Source: Ruminococcus sp.
Lineage (GTDB): Bacteria; Bacillota; Clostridia; Oscillospirales; Acutalibacteraceae
Assembly (NCBI GenBank): GCA_017404145.1
Contig: JAFRCW010000045.1
Span: forward strand, 1 to 64,000
Reading direction: 5' to 3'
Length of the DNA: 64,000 nucleotides
Shown: positions 13,492 to 23,109 of the stretch, piece by piece
How the letters are laid out: each line of letters starts with the position of its first letter
How positions within the stretch are numbered: position 1 is the first letter of the stretch
The notes under the pieces: generated by a model
What the model was told of the DNA's origin: nothing
Seen by the model: the letters and a program-made list of their open reading frames with translations, nothing else
Databases searched by the model: none
Made by a program: the position numbers and the translations under genes

Positions 13492-16443
13492 ATGAAGAAA
13501 AAAGTATTAGCGATCCTGCTGACGCTTGTCATGCTTATCGGGATCATCCCCATGAGCGCGCTGTCTGCGTCGGCGGACGTCGACGAGGGCGGTTCCGGTC
13601 AAGGACTGGAAATGCCCACGCCTCAAAATGTACAGGCGACTTTGATAGGCTTTGTTGAAGCTACAAGCGGCAAAGCGCTGGTAGTCGAGATCGAATGGGA
13701 CGCGCTGCCGTCCGATATTGATGGCGGCTATAAGTTCGTCGAGATGTATCCGTCTTTGAAAGAAGATGAGAACCTGAGCTTGCCCATGAGCTTTGAAGCG
13801 TGGATGGGTCAGGCTACCCTGATCCCTGTCGACGAGCTGACGGAGGGCGGCATCGGCTATGTGACCAAGGACGGACGCTCTAAGCTCCGCTCAGTCGTCC
13901 ATATCCTGCGGGAGGGCGATCTGAAGGTCGACGATAACGGTATGGCTTGCGGCGTCAAGGAAAACGACAAGGTCGACATCGACATCTACACCGCGGGCTA
14001 TGATCCCAAAACACAGACGAACGGAGAATCCGAGCATCAGCACGTCGAGATCGTCTACACCGAGGAAAACGTCAAGAACAAAAAGACGTTTACCGCCGCG
14101 GTGGACGACAAGACCGTCGCGCCTCCTGCCGAGGTCGTGCTGCCCTACACCGGTCAGCCGCAGGCTTGTCCTTACACCGACCAAGCGGGCTATTATGTAA
14201 CGCTCAATGATCCCGAGACCGATGCGGGCATCTACACCGCTGTTCTGCTTCTCCGCTCGGGCTATAAGTGGACGGACGGATCCACTGAGGGAAAGCCGGC
14301 GATCTGGGCGATCAACAAAGCGACCATCACCTCGGTCACGCTCCGGAATACCGAGCTCACCTACAATACGCAGGAGCAGCATCCCGGGATCGCGAGCGTT
14401 ATGGCGGATACCCTCACGGTTCCCGCCGACGGTTACACCGTGTCGTACTCCGAAACTCCTCTCTACGCCGGCAAATATACACTTACCGTCAAGGGCAAGG
14501 GCAACTTCACCGGTTCCGCGTCCGCTGAGTTTGAGATCTTTACAGTCACGGCGGACACCTGTAACCACGTTGATTATTATTGGAGATATGAGGACAATAA
14601 GGACGGCAAGACCCATAAGGTCTTCTGCTGGAATTGCGGCGGCTGCCTGAATAACTCAGAGAGTCATCAGATCGTATATGACGCGATCAATAATATGGAC
14701 GGCGAGCCCATAGGCGTATACAACCCGCGCTGTATCCACTGCGGATATGAGGGCGATTCGGTGTTCTGCAACCACACGGACGAGCTGGAATATACCGACA
14801 ACGGTCTCGGAACCCACAAGGTCACCTGCAAGCGCTGTAAAAAGGTGGTCGCCGAAAAGGAATCGCATACGATCGTCACCACGCCGATCGCAACGAATGT
14901 CGGCGGCGTTGAGGTGTATCTCGGTCAGTTTACCTACTCCTGTGAAAAATGCGATTACTGCGCAGGATTCACCTGCGACCACAAGGGTACCGACAGAATC
15001 GAATATACTCCCCAAAACACCGCGTATCCCAATTATACCCACATCGCGCGCTGCGCGAAATGCCTTAAGCTGCTGGTCGACGATCAGGAAGCCTGCACCT
15101 CAGACGGCAGCTGGGAGCCGTCGAGCTTAACGACCCACACCTCGCATTGCTCCGTATGCGGTCAACTAATGACAGGCTACCACGACTTCAGAGGGACGCG
15201 TAAAATCACTAAGTTCGAGGCGACTCCCTATAAGGGCGGTTTGTTCAATCTGTTCACCAGATATAACTACCGCGTCTATTATACCGAGACCTGTAAGGTA
15301 TGCAAGGGCGTACGGAGCGGTTATTTTGATAATCCCATGCCTTCGTCCGAGAACTGGGCAGACTTCAGATCAGCCTTACAGTCCATCGTCAATATGAGCC
15401 CCGAACAGCTGCAAAGCTACGCCGATAATGATATTCTGGGTTATGGTAAACACTATCTGATGATCCCCGCGAATATGTTGAGTTTGATCTATGAAGCTAC
15501 CGGAACAAACGAGATGAACTATGCCAATCTGGATTCATATTTCCTGCTCAACTTGACGAACACAAGCGATGAGGGCAGCTGTAAGATGTTCGACAAAGAC
15601 GGCAAAGAGATCGCAAGTCACAAACCCGATGACAATAAATTGATCGCTCCGTCCGGCGCAGGCGGAATCACCGCGTCCGGCGGCGAGGAAGAGGGCATCG
15701 ACGAAAGCGAGCTAGAGATGTGGAGCTTCACCGACGGGGACGGCGCGGCGCTCGGTGTCAGCACCGACCTGCTGATGTCGCTCGAGGACGGCGAACATAC
15801 CCTCACCGCCTGCTTCTCCAATGAGAACGGGGACAGAGCAGCCGTCACGATGCTGTTCACCATCTATACCGCCGACGACGGGCAGAAAGCGCTCAAGGAT
15901 CTGCATCCGGCAGGCACTATGATCAATGCCGACGGCGATATCGTCAGTATGAACCTCTCGAAAGATACCCTGATCTATACCGGCGGGCCGCTTGAACTCC
16001 CCGCGGTCACCCTGACCTCTGAGACGGGCGTCGAGTACGCTGAGGACGAGGACTACACCCTGACCTACTATCAGGTCGTCGAAAACGAAGACGGCGAATA
16101 TGAAGAGGTCGAGATTGCCAAAGAGGATATCAAAGATATCGGTACATATAATGTCGTTGCAACTCCTACCCGCAACGGCGTGCTTTCGGGCGAGGCGTGG
16201 GCGCAGTTCATGTTTGAGAAAGAGAACCCCACGATTCTCGGCGATGCAGACGGCGATGGCAAGGTAACTGTCCTCGACGCGGCCACGATCCAAAAGGTCA
16301 AGGCGAGCATCGATGTTCCGTACTCCGATGAAGCGGCGGCTGACGTTGACTCAGACACCGGCGTTTCTGTCCTCGACGCAACTTGGATCCAGAAGCATCT
16401 CGCCTCTCTCCCCTCTCCCTCGGGCATCGGCAAGCCGATGTAG
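13492..16443 (+). CDS. Secreted dockerin protein with Cys-pair repeats
   Basis: A 983-residue extracellular protein. A signal peptide (LAILLTLVMLIGIIPMSALS, about residues 5-27) is followed by an uncharacterised strand-rich region, an MBG-like stretch (about 205-350, with VLPYTGQPQACPY and YAGKYTLTVKGKGNFTGS), then a Cys-rich region (about 355-570) of repeated units of the form H-x4-C-x2-C with a later His, such as THKVFCWNCGGC, THKVTCKRCKK and THTSHCSVCG. A further domain precedes a C-terminal type I dockerin (about 913-983) with two calcium repeats, LGDADGDGKVTVLDAATIQK and DVDSDTGVSVLDATWIQ. The dockerin should attach it to a cohesin scaffold. No catalytic domain recognised; binding or structural role likely. 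GGAG precedes the ATG. Confidence 0.85.
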   Translation: MKKKVLAILLTLVMLIGIIPMSALSASADVDEGGSGQGLEMPTPQNVQATLIGFVEATSGKALVVEIEWDALPSDIDGGYKFVEMYPSLKEDENLSLPMSFEAWMGQATLIPVDELTEGGIGYVTKDGRSKLRSVVHILREGDLKVDDNGMACGVKENDKVDIDIYTAGYDPKTQTNGESEHQHVEIVYTEENVKNKKTFTAAVDDKTVAPPAEVVLPYTGQPQACPYTDQAGYYVTLNDPETDAGIYTAVLLLRSGYKWTDGSTEGKPAIWAINKATITSVTLRNTELTYNTQEQHPGIASVMADTLTVPADGYTVSYSETPLYAGKYTLTVKGKGNFTGSASAEFEIFTVTADTCNHVDYYWRYEDNKDGKTHKVFCWNCGGCLNNSESHQIVYDAINNMDGEPIGVYNPRCIHCGYEGDSVFCNHTDELEYTDNGLGTHKVTCKRCKKVVAEKESHTIVTTPIATNVGGVEVYLGQFTYSCEKCDYCAGFTCDHKGTDRIEYTPQNTAYPNYTHIARCAKCLKLLVDDQEACTSDGSWEPSSLTTHTSHCSVCGQLMTGYHDFRGTRKITKFEATPYKGGLFNLFTRYNYRVYYTETCKVCKGVRSGYFDNPMPSSENWADFRSALQSIVNMSPEQLQSYADNDILGYGKHYLMIPANMLSLIYEATGTNEMNYANLDSYFLLNLTNTSDEGSCKMFDKDGKEIASHKPDDNKLIAPSGAGGITASGGEEEGIDESELEMWSFTDGDGAALGVSTDLLMSLEDGEHTLTACFSNENGDRAAVTMLFTIYTADDGQKALKDLHPAGTMINADGDIVSMNLSKDTLIYTGGPLELPAVTLTSETGVEYAEDEDYTLTYYQVVENEDGEYEEVEIAKEDIKDIGTYNVVATPTRNGVLSGEAWAQFMFEKENPTILGDADGDGKVTVLDAATIQKVKASIDVPYSDEAAADVDSDTGVSVLDATWIQKHLASLPSPSGIGKPM

Positions 16444-16484
16444 GATTACTTTACCCAAAACTAACAGAAACCGCTTCATAGAAA

Positions 16485-16525
16485 AACTGCCCGACAGATA
16501 CCAACTCTGTCGGGCAGTTCCTTTT
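16485..16525. terminator. Strong bidirectional terminator
   Basis: A perfect 14-bp stem (AACTGCCCGACAGA with TCTGTCGGGCAGTT) and a short loop, followed by CCTTTTATTATTTTTTA on the plus strand and preceded by AAAA, giving a T-run on the minus strand. It ends both the dockerin gene and the long biosynthetic operon coming from the right. Confidence 0.88.
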
Positions 16526-16536
16526 ATTATTTTTTA

Positions 16537-17118
16537 TCAGTCGCTTATGTCTGACAGGGACACTGTCTCATCGATTCTTCTTCCGCAATCCTGCAGGATT
16601 GCGGATTCATCCGCTCCGATCATATCCAAGCCGGTCGCCTGTATCAGCCTGACGTCGGGGATCCCGTAAAAGCTCTTCGCCAGTTCTCTGACATAGCCGA
16701 AGCCGTAATCCGTCGGCGCGTATTCTCCGCCGGCGGTTGTCACATAAAAGAGCTTCTTCGCCCGACACAGACCGACGGGAATCCCGTCAGAGGAATAGCG
16801 GAAGGTGATCCCCACCACATTGATCTGCTCGAGATACCGTTTCAGATCGGCGGGAAACGATAAGTCCCAGTACGGCGCGGCGATCACGATCGTATCCGCT
16901 CCGGCGAACTCTCTCGCGTATTGGAACAGCGGATCGTCAGATGCGCCTTTGGCGATCAGGCTGTCTCTGCGCCGCAGAAAGTCCTCGTTGACAGCAGGAA
17001 ACGTTATCTCCGATAACCGTCGCTCCGCTACCGTATCGTTCAGCTGTGATAAAAGATAATCCGCCAGCCGCTTCGTCCGTGATCCGGCGCGAACGCAGGC
17101 GTTGATCAGCAGAATCAT
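16537..17118 (-). CDS. Flavodoxin-fold NAD(P)H oxidoreductase (AzoR-like)
   Basis: A 193-residue protein of the flavodoxin-like NAD(P)H dehydrogenase/azoreductase family. The FMN-binding first loop is MILLINACVRAGSRTKRLAD; the second is IVIAAPYWDLSFPADLKRYL (about residues 77-96), and a third contact is VTTAGGEYAP. It should be a soluble FMN enzyme that moves electrons from NAD(P)H to a quinone, azo or imine-type substrate. It starts 56 nt after the NRPS stop on the same strand, with AGGAG before the ATG, and no terminator lies between; the first terminator comes after it. It is therefore plausibly the last gene of the biosynthetic operon, where it could change the oxidation state of the product. 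Confidence 0.87.
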   Translation of the reverse strand: MILLINACVRAGSRTKRLADYLLSQLNDTVAERRLSEITFPAVNEDFLRRRDSLIAKGASDDPLFQYAREFAGADTIVIAAPYWDLSFPADLKRYLEQINVVGITFRYSSDGIPVGLCRAKKLFYVTTAGGEYAPTDYGFGYVRELAKSFYGIPDVRLIQATGLDMIGADESAILQDCGRRIDETVSLSDISD

Positions 17119-17174
17119 AATAAACTCCTGTCATTTGATTGTGAAAAGCCGATCATCGATGGTGATGAGGATAA

Positions 17175-20100
17175 TCAGCGATTCAGGTTGTCTTTGTCGA
17201 AGAAGCGGAAGCCTTCGAGCGCGTTGATGAAGTGCATGACATACTTCTCGTTGCTCGCGTTCCAGAAGAATCCCGTACGCGCCAGTATCTGGGTCGTATA
17301 ATGCGACTCAAACGGCACCATGATGACCGTTTTGCCGTGAGCGAGATTCATATACGCGGTCATACTGGAGAGGATCGCCGCCTTCTCCGGATCCTTCTGC
17401 GCCTCGGTCAAAGCGTCGGAGAACTCCTCATACTCCACCATACGGATATTCATACCGTTTTTATTCATCTGGCGGATGATATCGCCCAACGGCAGGGTAT
17501 GGTTGTTGACCGCGTTGAACACACAGCAGGCCTTCGGAGTACGCGACAATCGCAAAAACGCCTCACAGGAGGTATCGATCGGTCCCATACACACCGGACT
17601 CTCAAACATCGTATACGGGAAACAGCCCAAGATACTGTAGGAACGCAGTCTGCCCATGAAGTTGTTGGTCAAAAAGTTGATCTGGAACTCGCCGTCGCTC
17701 TCGCGCGCCGCAAGGGTACCGACGCGGATGATCTTCGCGTCAAGACCGCGTTCTGCTGCCGCTTCCAGCACCATCCTCTCTCCCATCAGCTTGGAGGAGG
17801 TGTATTTGTTGTCAAGCGTCTGTCCGAAATAGAGCGATCTCTCATCCAGCATCTGCTTTGTAAGCTTCGAGGGATCCTCCGTCGTGCCGGATACGGACAC
17901 GGTGGAGAAGTGGATCAGACGCGCGTTGATTTTTTCACACAGCTTCGCGCAGTTGACCGCTCCGCCGACGTTGATGTCCTCAATATCGGTACCGCTGGAG
18001 AAATGCTTGACGTTCGCGGCGCAGTTGAACACCGTGTTGATCGGCAGTTTTTCACACTGCTCGAACAGCGCGTAGTCTGTAACGTCGCCTTCGAGCGCCA
18101 CGACGCGGTTGTCGAAATCTTCGGAATACTTTTCGTCGAAATAGTAGTACATCATACTCTTCAGACGGTCGCGGACGGACTTGTAACGGCCCTTGCGGAT
18201 CATACAGTACGCCGTACCGCTTTCCTCAGAGAGATACTGTGCGAGCAGATGCATACCCATATAACCCGTAGCGCCGGTAATCAGAACATTGCCAATTTCG
18301 CGGGATTCTCCCTCGAGGAAGGCTTCTACCGTGTTGCCTTCGAGCAGCGCGTTGATCTTGGAATAGTCGTAGTTATCAAAATCGAACAAGCCGCCGGTCT
18401 CGATCGGAGTCCCCTCGCTGAACAGCTCGGCAAGCGCGCGCGGCGTGTTGCACTTGAAGATATCGCCGTAAGTGATCGGATAGCCGTTTTCCGACGCCTC
18501 CAGCACCACAGAGGTAACGACCAGTGAGGTGCCTCCGATCTCAAAGAAGTTATCCAGCGCGCCGACACGGTCAAGATGCAGCGCCTTACGGAAGGCTTCG
18601 CAGAAGAATTTTTCCGTATCGTTAGCGGGAGCGATATATTCCGCCAAAGTGACGGGAATCGGATCGGGCAGAAGCCGGATGTTTGTCTTGCCGTTGTCGG
18701 TCATCGGCATTTCAGCCATCTGTAGGTACGCTGTCGGCACCATATAGTGCGTGAGCGTCTTTTTCAGCTCGTCTCTCAGCGCCTCGACGTCTATGGCAGT
18801 ATCGGCGGTGAAGTATGCGCACAGGTTATCCTGGTTGTTGAGCTTGCGGATCACAACGCTCGCCTTCTTGATATGTGGCTGCGCCTCCATCAAGCCCTCG
18901 ATCTCGCCCAGCTCGATGCGCAGACCTCTGAGCTTAACCTGGTTATCCAGTCTGCCTAAAATTATCACGTTGCCGTCTTTATCCCATTTGGCGTAGTCGC
19001 CCGACTTGTAGACTCTCTCGCCGCAAAAATCGATAAATTTCTGAGCTGTCATCTCGTCGAGGTTCTTGTAGCCCTTTGCAACGCCCGCGCCGCCGATATA
19101 CAGCTCGCCGATCACGCCGTAGGGAGCGAGGTCGCCGAACTTATCCACGATATACTCTTTGTAGTTGAGCAGCGGTCTGCCGACAGTAATATATTGCGCG
19201 TCGTTGAGACAGGCGCCGTTGCAGGATACGGTGATCTCCGTGGGGCCGTAGGTGTTGATGATAGAAGCGTCGGGCGCGGCGGCTTTGATGCTGTCGCGCA
19301 GAGAGAGCGGATACGCCTCGCCGCCCGACATAATCACCTTACAGGACGCCAGCGCTTTGACAAAAGGCGGATACTCCATATACTGCGCCAGACGCGACGG
19401 CGTAGCGTTGATACAGTCGACCTTGTAATCTTCCATCAGCTTCGCCAGCTCGCGCGGATCGTTCATCTGGTCGTCGCCCGCAAACACCAGCGTCTTGCCG
19501 TTGCAGAGCGTCGCAGCGTGCTCCTTAAACGACATATCAAACGACACCGTCGTAACGGAAAGATAGGTATCGATGTCGTTCTTCAGCGCGTAGATATGGC
19601 GGTTGGCGGGATGCGGATAGAGATAGTTGCATATGCCCTCATGCGTAAGCATAACGCCCTTGGGCTTTCCGGTGGAACCGGAGGTATAGATCATATAAGA
19701 CAGCGCGGAGCTGTCGATACTCACATTCGGATTTTGTATATTGCCGCCTGTCAGGAGATCTTCTATATCGATCGCCTTTTCGGGGCTGTAGTCGCCGAGT
19801 TTGTCCTTAGTGGTGACGATAAAGGACGCGCCGGAATCGGTGATGATATGGTTGATTCTGTCGGCAGGATACTGCGGATCGCACGGGATAAAGGCGGCTC
19901 CCGCCTTATTCACACCGAACATACACACCAAAAACGCCGAGGTTCTGGGCAGCAGCAGCGCAATGCTGTCGCCGGGCTTGATGCCGCGTTCGATCAGGAG
20001 ATTTGCCGCGCCGTTCGCCTTCTCGTTGAGTTCACGGTAGGTATATGTTCCGTCCACCGCAATCAGCGCCGTGCGGTCGGGCGTTTCCGCCGCGCGGTCT

Positions 20101-23100
20101 TCAAAGAGCTTGTGCAGGAGCTTGACGGGAATCTCGCTTGTCCCCTCCACGCTGAAATCGATGAGCTTTTTCTCCTGCTCATCGGGCAGCGCCAACGCTT
20201 CTCTGACGGTAGACGCTCCCTTAACAAGCAGCCGAACGGTGTTGCGAAATTGAGAAACAAAGTTTTCTGCCACCTCGTCCTCGAACAGCAGAGAAGAATA
20301 CTGCACCGTCACGCTGAGCTTGTTCTCTCTCCGGTACATCACGATACCGATGTCGCGGCTCATTTTTTGCAGAGGAGAATACATATCGACGCTAAGCCCG
20401 TCATTCTGATACGCTTCTGGCATCCATAGATAGTTGACGCTCACATCAAAAATAGGATTGCGGCTCTCGTCGCGCTGTTTGACAAATTCGGCGACAACAT
20501 CTTCAAACGGTAAGGACGCGCCGTAGGTCGCGCTGCGTACCGCTTCTCTGACAGAACCGATACAGCTTTCTGTATCGCTGTCTCTCGGCACACGGATACG
20601 AACGGGAGCGGTGTTGACGAACATACCGATCACGTTCTCTGCGCCGGCAGGACGCATATTGGTCGGGATTCCCAGCACCACATCCTCGGACGCGGTATAC
20701 TGACCGAGTGTCATCGCGACCGCCGAGAACAGCAGCTCAAACTCGGTCGCCTTAAAGCGGCGCGCTGTCTTCCCTATCGCGGAAAGCAAAGCGCGGTCCA
20801 TATCGAAAGTAATCAGTCTGTCCGAGGTCGGATGTACCTTCGGACGTTTGCCCTTAATGGGCATTTCGTTGACCGGAACGCCGTCTTTAAACAGTTCTTT
20901 GTAGAACGCCAAGCCGTTCTTTGGATCTTCCTGCTTATCGTACAGATCCGACAAATCAATTTGGTCGGCTTTGGGCAGATTTCCCCCTATCGCCTCGGAT
21001 AATTCACGGATAAAGGCAGGCGCGGAGCTTCCGTCAAATGCGATGTGATGGATCGCCAGATGAAGGATCAGTGATCCGTCCGGCAGGGTATACAGCGTCG
21101 GACGCACGGGGATTTCTTCGTTCAAATCAAAAGGAACGGCGTAGTTGTCAACGATCTCCTTGACCTCTTCCCACGAAGCGGCAGATTTTTCCACTGTCAC
21201 GGGAAGTTCCTCCGCCATAATTCTCACGGGAACGCCGTTCTGTTCTCCGTAGTAAGAACGAAATGCTTCATGCGCCGCGAACACGGCGTTAAGCGCCTTG
21301 ATCGCTGTTGTTGCGTCACAGCCCTTCAACGAGACCGCGATATTCAGATTATAAACGGTTGAGTTCTCATTGAGCTTTTGCTCAATATACACGCCTCTCT
21401 CCGCGGGCGTCAGCGGATAACAGGACAGCGCTTTATGCTGATGCCGCGTCTTTTCCGCAGACGCTTTTTTGATCAGCGCCTTTTCGATGCCGCGCGGGGT
21501 TTTTCCGTCAAAAATATCCTTGATGGAAACAAAATAAACGGAACATTCCTTGACGACCAGCGTGGACCGAATAGAATCGCCGCCGAGCGCGAAGAAGTCG
21601 TCGTCAATGCCGACGCGCTCCACGCCGAGCACCTTTTCAAAGGCGGCGCAAAGCGCCTTTTGCAGATCGGTTGAGGGCGCAGTATATTCATTTTTGAACG
21701 CGCCCGCCTCGGGAGCCTTGAGCGCACCTCTGTCAAGCTTGCCGTTCATATTAACGGGCAGACGATCCAGCTTCACAAAGAAAGAAGGGATCATATAAGA
21801 CGGGAGCTTCTCTGTGATCGCCTGACGGATATCCTCCGCCTCTACCGGCTCTTTCTCCACATAGTACGCAACAAGATATACCTGACCGTAATGGTTTTTA
21901 AAATCCTTAACGGCACAGTCAAAAATACCGTCCGTATTCTTGATGATCGCCTCGATCTCGCCCGGCTCTACACGCTGACCGTTGATCTTTACCATCCAGT
22001 CCTTTCGGTTGAGATAGATGAAATTGCCGTTTTCATCTTTTCGGCAAATGTCGCCCGTTCTCAGCAGGGTTCTGCATCCGTCCTGCTCATAAAACGGGTT
22101 GTCCGCAAACGTCTCGGCAGTCTGCTCCGGCAGATTCAGATAGCCTGTCGCGAAGTGACCCGCTAAGCAAAGCTCTCCCTCGTCGGCCGGCTGATCCGTC
22201 TCGTCGAGCAGATATGCTTTCACGTCCCCGATCGGCTTGCCGATGGGCGTATTGTCGTATTTTTTATCGATCGGAAACATCATCACCGCGCCCGCGGACT
22301 CGGTCTGACCGTAACCGACAAGGATTTGGAACTCGTCGCTGAAGAGTTCGGATACTCTTTCACTGCCTGTATGGACCAGTTTCAAAGAATCGCCCTTATT
22401 TTGAAACACCTTGAGCATTTTGGGGCTGATCCAAGTGCGGTTGATTTGATTTTGCTCAATATAGTCCGCCAGAAGCTCGGGATCGCGGATCGCCTCATAG
22501 GGCATCAGATATACTCCCGCTCCCGCGCACAGCGGAGCGAATACATCTCCGACCGCGACAACAAAGGTAAAGGAAGCGCCTAAGGCGGAGCGGTAGCCGA
22601 CTGACATCGGACAGTAATCTTTCAGATACCGGCAGACCGCGTCGGAAACGCTGAGATGAGAATGCAGAACGCCCTTCGGCTTTCCGGTAGAACCGGAGGT
22701 ATAGATCAGCACTGCCGGGTCCGCTTCATCGGGAATGATCTCCTGCGCAAGCGGCTCCTCGTTCTCGATCCTTCTCAAAAACCGTTCGTCGATCACGACG
22801 CTCGCCTTGCAGTCGTCCCTGATATAGGTGATCCTCTCTAAAGGATATGTCTCGGACAGAGGCGCAAAGCCCGCGCCCGCCAGCCAGACGCCGTACATAG
22901 CGGCGACATATTCCTTGCCGCGAGGGAGCGTAATCAGCACAAAGTCGCGCGGTTTCACACCGCAGCGTGTCAGCTTGCCCGCGATTTTCAGAGCGTATTC
23001 GCTCATTTCGCGATAGGTAAACAGGTTGTTATCACTCTCGACTACGGCGGGGTGGTCGGGATATTGACGGATAATTTCCTTTAACTTTTGTACAGCCAGT

Positions 23101-23105
23101 TCCAT
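17175..23105 (-). CDS. Nonribosomal peptide synthetase, A-T-C-A-T-reductase
   Basis: A 1976-residue two-module NRPS. A1 (1-465): YTSGSTGKPKG at 135-145, YGQTES at 265-270, catalytic Lys456. T1: LGGDS with Ser511. C (about 560-980): complete HHIAFDG at 686-692. A2 (about 995-1480): YTSGSTGKPKG, YGPTE, Asp1190 and Lys1473. T2: IGGTS with Ser1527. Reductase (about 1604-1976): GATGYMG at 1611-1617 for NAD(P)H, with Thr1735, Tyr1768 and Lys1772 as the catalytic set. The reductase should release the chain as an aldehyde. The order matches AusA-type synthetases that make dipeptide aldehydes and pyrazinones. A1 has Thr180 or Val182 where alpha-amino-acid domains have Asp235, so its substrate is probably not an ordinary alpha-amino acid. 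It starts 4 nt after the CapA-like gene. No phosphopantetheinyl transferase lies in the window. Confidence 0.95.
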   Translation of the reverse strand: MELAVQKLKEIIRQYPDHPAVVESDNNLFTYREMSEYALKIAGKLTRCGVKPRDFVLITLPRGKEYVAAMYGVWLAGAGFAPLSETYPLERITYIRDDCKASVVIDERFLRRIENEEPLAQEIIPDEADPAVLIYTSGSTGKPKGVLHSHLSVSDAVCRYLKDYCPMSVGYRSALGASFTFVVAVGDVFAPLCAGAGVYLMPYEAIRDPELLADYIEQNQINRTWISPKMLKVFQNKGDSLKLVHTGSERVSELFSDEFQILVGYGQTESAGAVMMFPIDKKYDNTPIGKPIGDVKAYLLDETDQPADEGELCLAGHFATGYLNLPEQTAETFADNPFYEQDGCRTLLRTGDICRKDENGNFIYLNRKDWMVKINGQRVEPGEIEAIIKNTDGIFDCAVKDFKNHYGQVYLVAYYVEKEPVEAEDIRQAITEKLPSYMIPSFFVKLDRLPVNMNGKLDRGALKAPEAGAFKNEYTAPSTDLQKALCAAFEKVLGVERVGIDDDFFALGGDSIRSTLVVKECSVYFVSIKDIFDGKTPRGIEKALIKKASAEKTRHQHKALSCYPLTPAERGVYIEQKLNENSTVYNLNIAVSLKGCDATTAIKALNAVFAAHEAFRSYYGEQNGVPVRIMAEELPVTVEKSAASWEEVKEIVDNYAVPFDLNEEIPVRPTLYTLPDGSLILHLAIHHIAFDGSSAPAFIRELSEAIGGNLPKADQIDLSDLYDKQEDPKNGLAFYKELFKDGVPVNEMPIKGKRPKVHPTSDRLITFDMDRALLSAIGKTARRFKATEFELLFSAVAMTLGQYTASEDVVLGIPTNMRPAGAENVIGMFVNTAPVRIRVPRDSDTESCIGSVREAVRSATYGASLPFEDVVAEFVKQRDESRNPIFDVSVNYLWMPEAYQNDGLSVDMYSPLQKMSRDIGIVMYRRENKLSVTVQYSSLLFEDEVAENFVSQFRNTVRLLVKGASTVREALALPDEQEKKLIDFSVEGTSEIPVKLLHKLFEDRAAETPDRTALIAVDGTYTYRELNEKANGAANLLIERGIKPGDSIALLLPRTSAFLVCMFGVNKAGAAFIPCDPQYPADRINHIITDSGASFIVTTKDKLGDYSPEKAIDIEDLLTGGNIQNPNVSIDSSALSYMIYTSGSTGKPKGVMLTHEGICNYLYPHPANRHIYALKNDIDTYLSVTTVSFDMSFKEHAATLCNGKTLVFAGDDQMNDPRELAKLMEDYKVDCINATPSRLAQYMEYPPFVKALASCKVIMSGGEAYPLSLRDSIKAAAPDASIINTYGPTEITVSCNGACLNDAQYITVGRPLLNYKEYIVDKFGDLAPYGVIGELYIGGAGVAKGYKNLDEMTAQKFIDFCGERVYKSGDYAKWDKDGNVIILGRLDNQVKLRGLRIELGEIEGLMEAQPHIKKASVVIRKLNNQDNLCAYFTADTAIDVEALRDELKKTLTHYMVPTAYLQMAEMPMTDNGKTNIRLLPDPIPVTLAEYIAPANDTEKFFCEAFRKALHLDRVGALDNFFEIGGTSLVVTSVVLEASENGYPITYGDIFKCNTPRALAELFSEGTPIETGGLFDFDNYDYSKINALLEGNTVEAFLEGESREIGNVLITGATGYMGMHLLAQYLSEESGTAYCMIRKGRYKSVRDRLKSMMYYYFDEKYSEDFDNRVVALEGDVTDYALFEQCEKLPINTVFNCAANVKHFSSGTDIEDINVGGAVNCAKLCEKINARLIHFSTVSVSGTTEDPSKLTKQMLDERSLYFGQTLDNKYTSSKLMGERMVLEAAAERGLDAKIIRVGTLAARESDGEFQINFLTNNFMGRLRSYSILGCFPYTMFESPVCMGPIDTSCEAFLRLSRTPKACCVFNAVNNHTLPLGDIIRQMNKNGMNIRMVEYEEFSDALTEAQKDPEKAAILSSMTAYMNLAHGKTVIMVPFESHYTTQILARTGFFWNASNEKYVMHFINALEGFRFFDKDNLNR

Positions 23106-23109
23106 AGTA

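Noticed and set aside
13891-14616. 241-residue minus-strand frame opposite the dockerin gene
   Set aside because: Long but antisense to a gene with clear domains; composition (Arg, Val, Gly, Asp) is typical of a shadow frame.
17232-20429. Plus-strand frames of 411-431 residues opposite the NRPS
   Set aside because: They are rich in His, Arg and Val, have no recognisable domain, and lie antisense to a complete NRPS.
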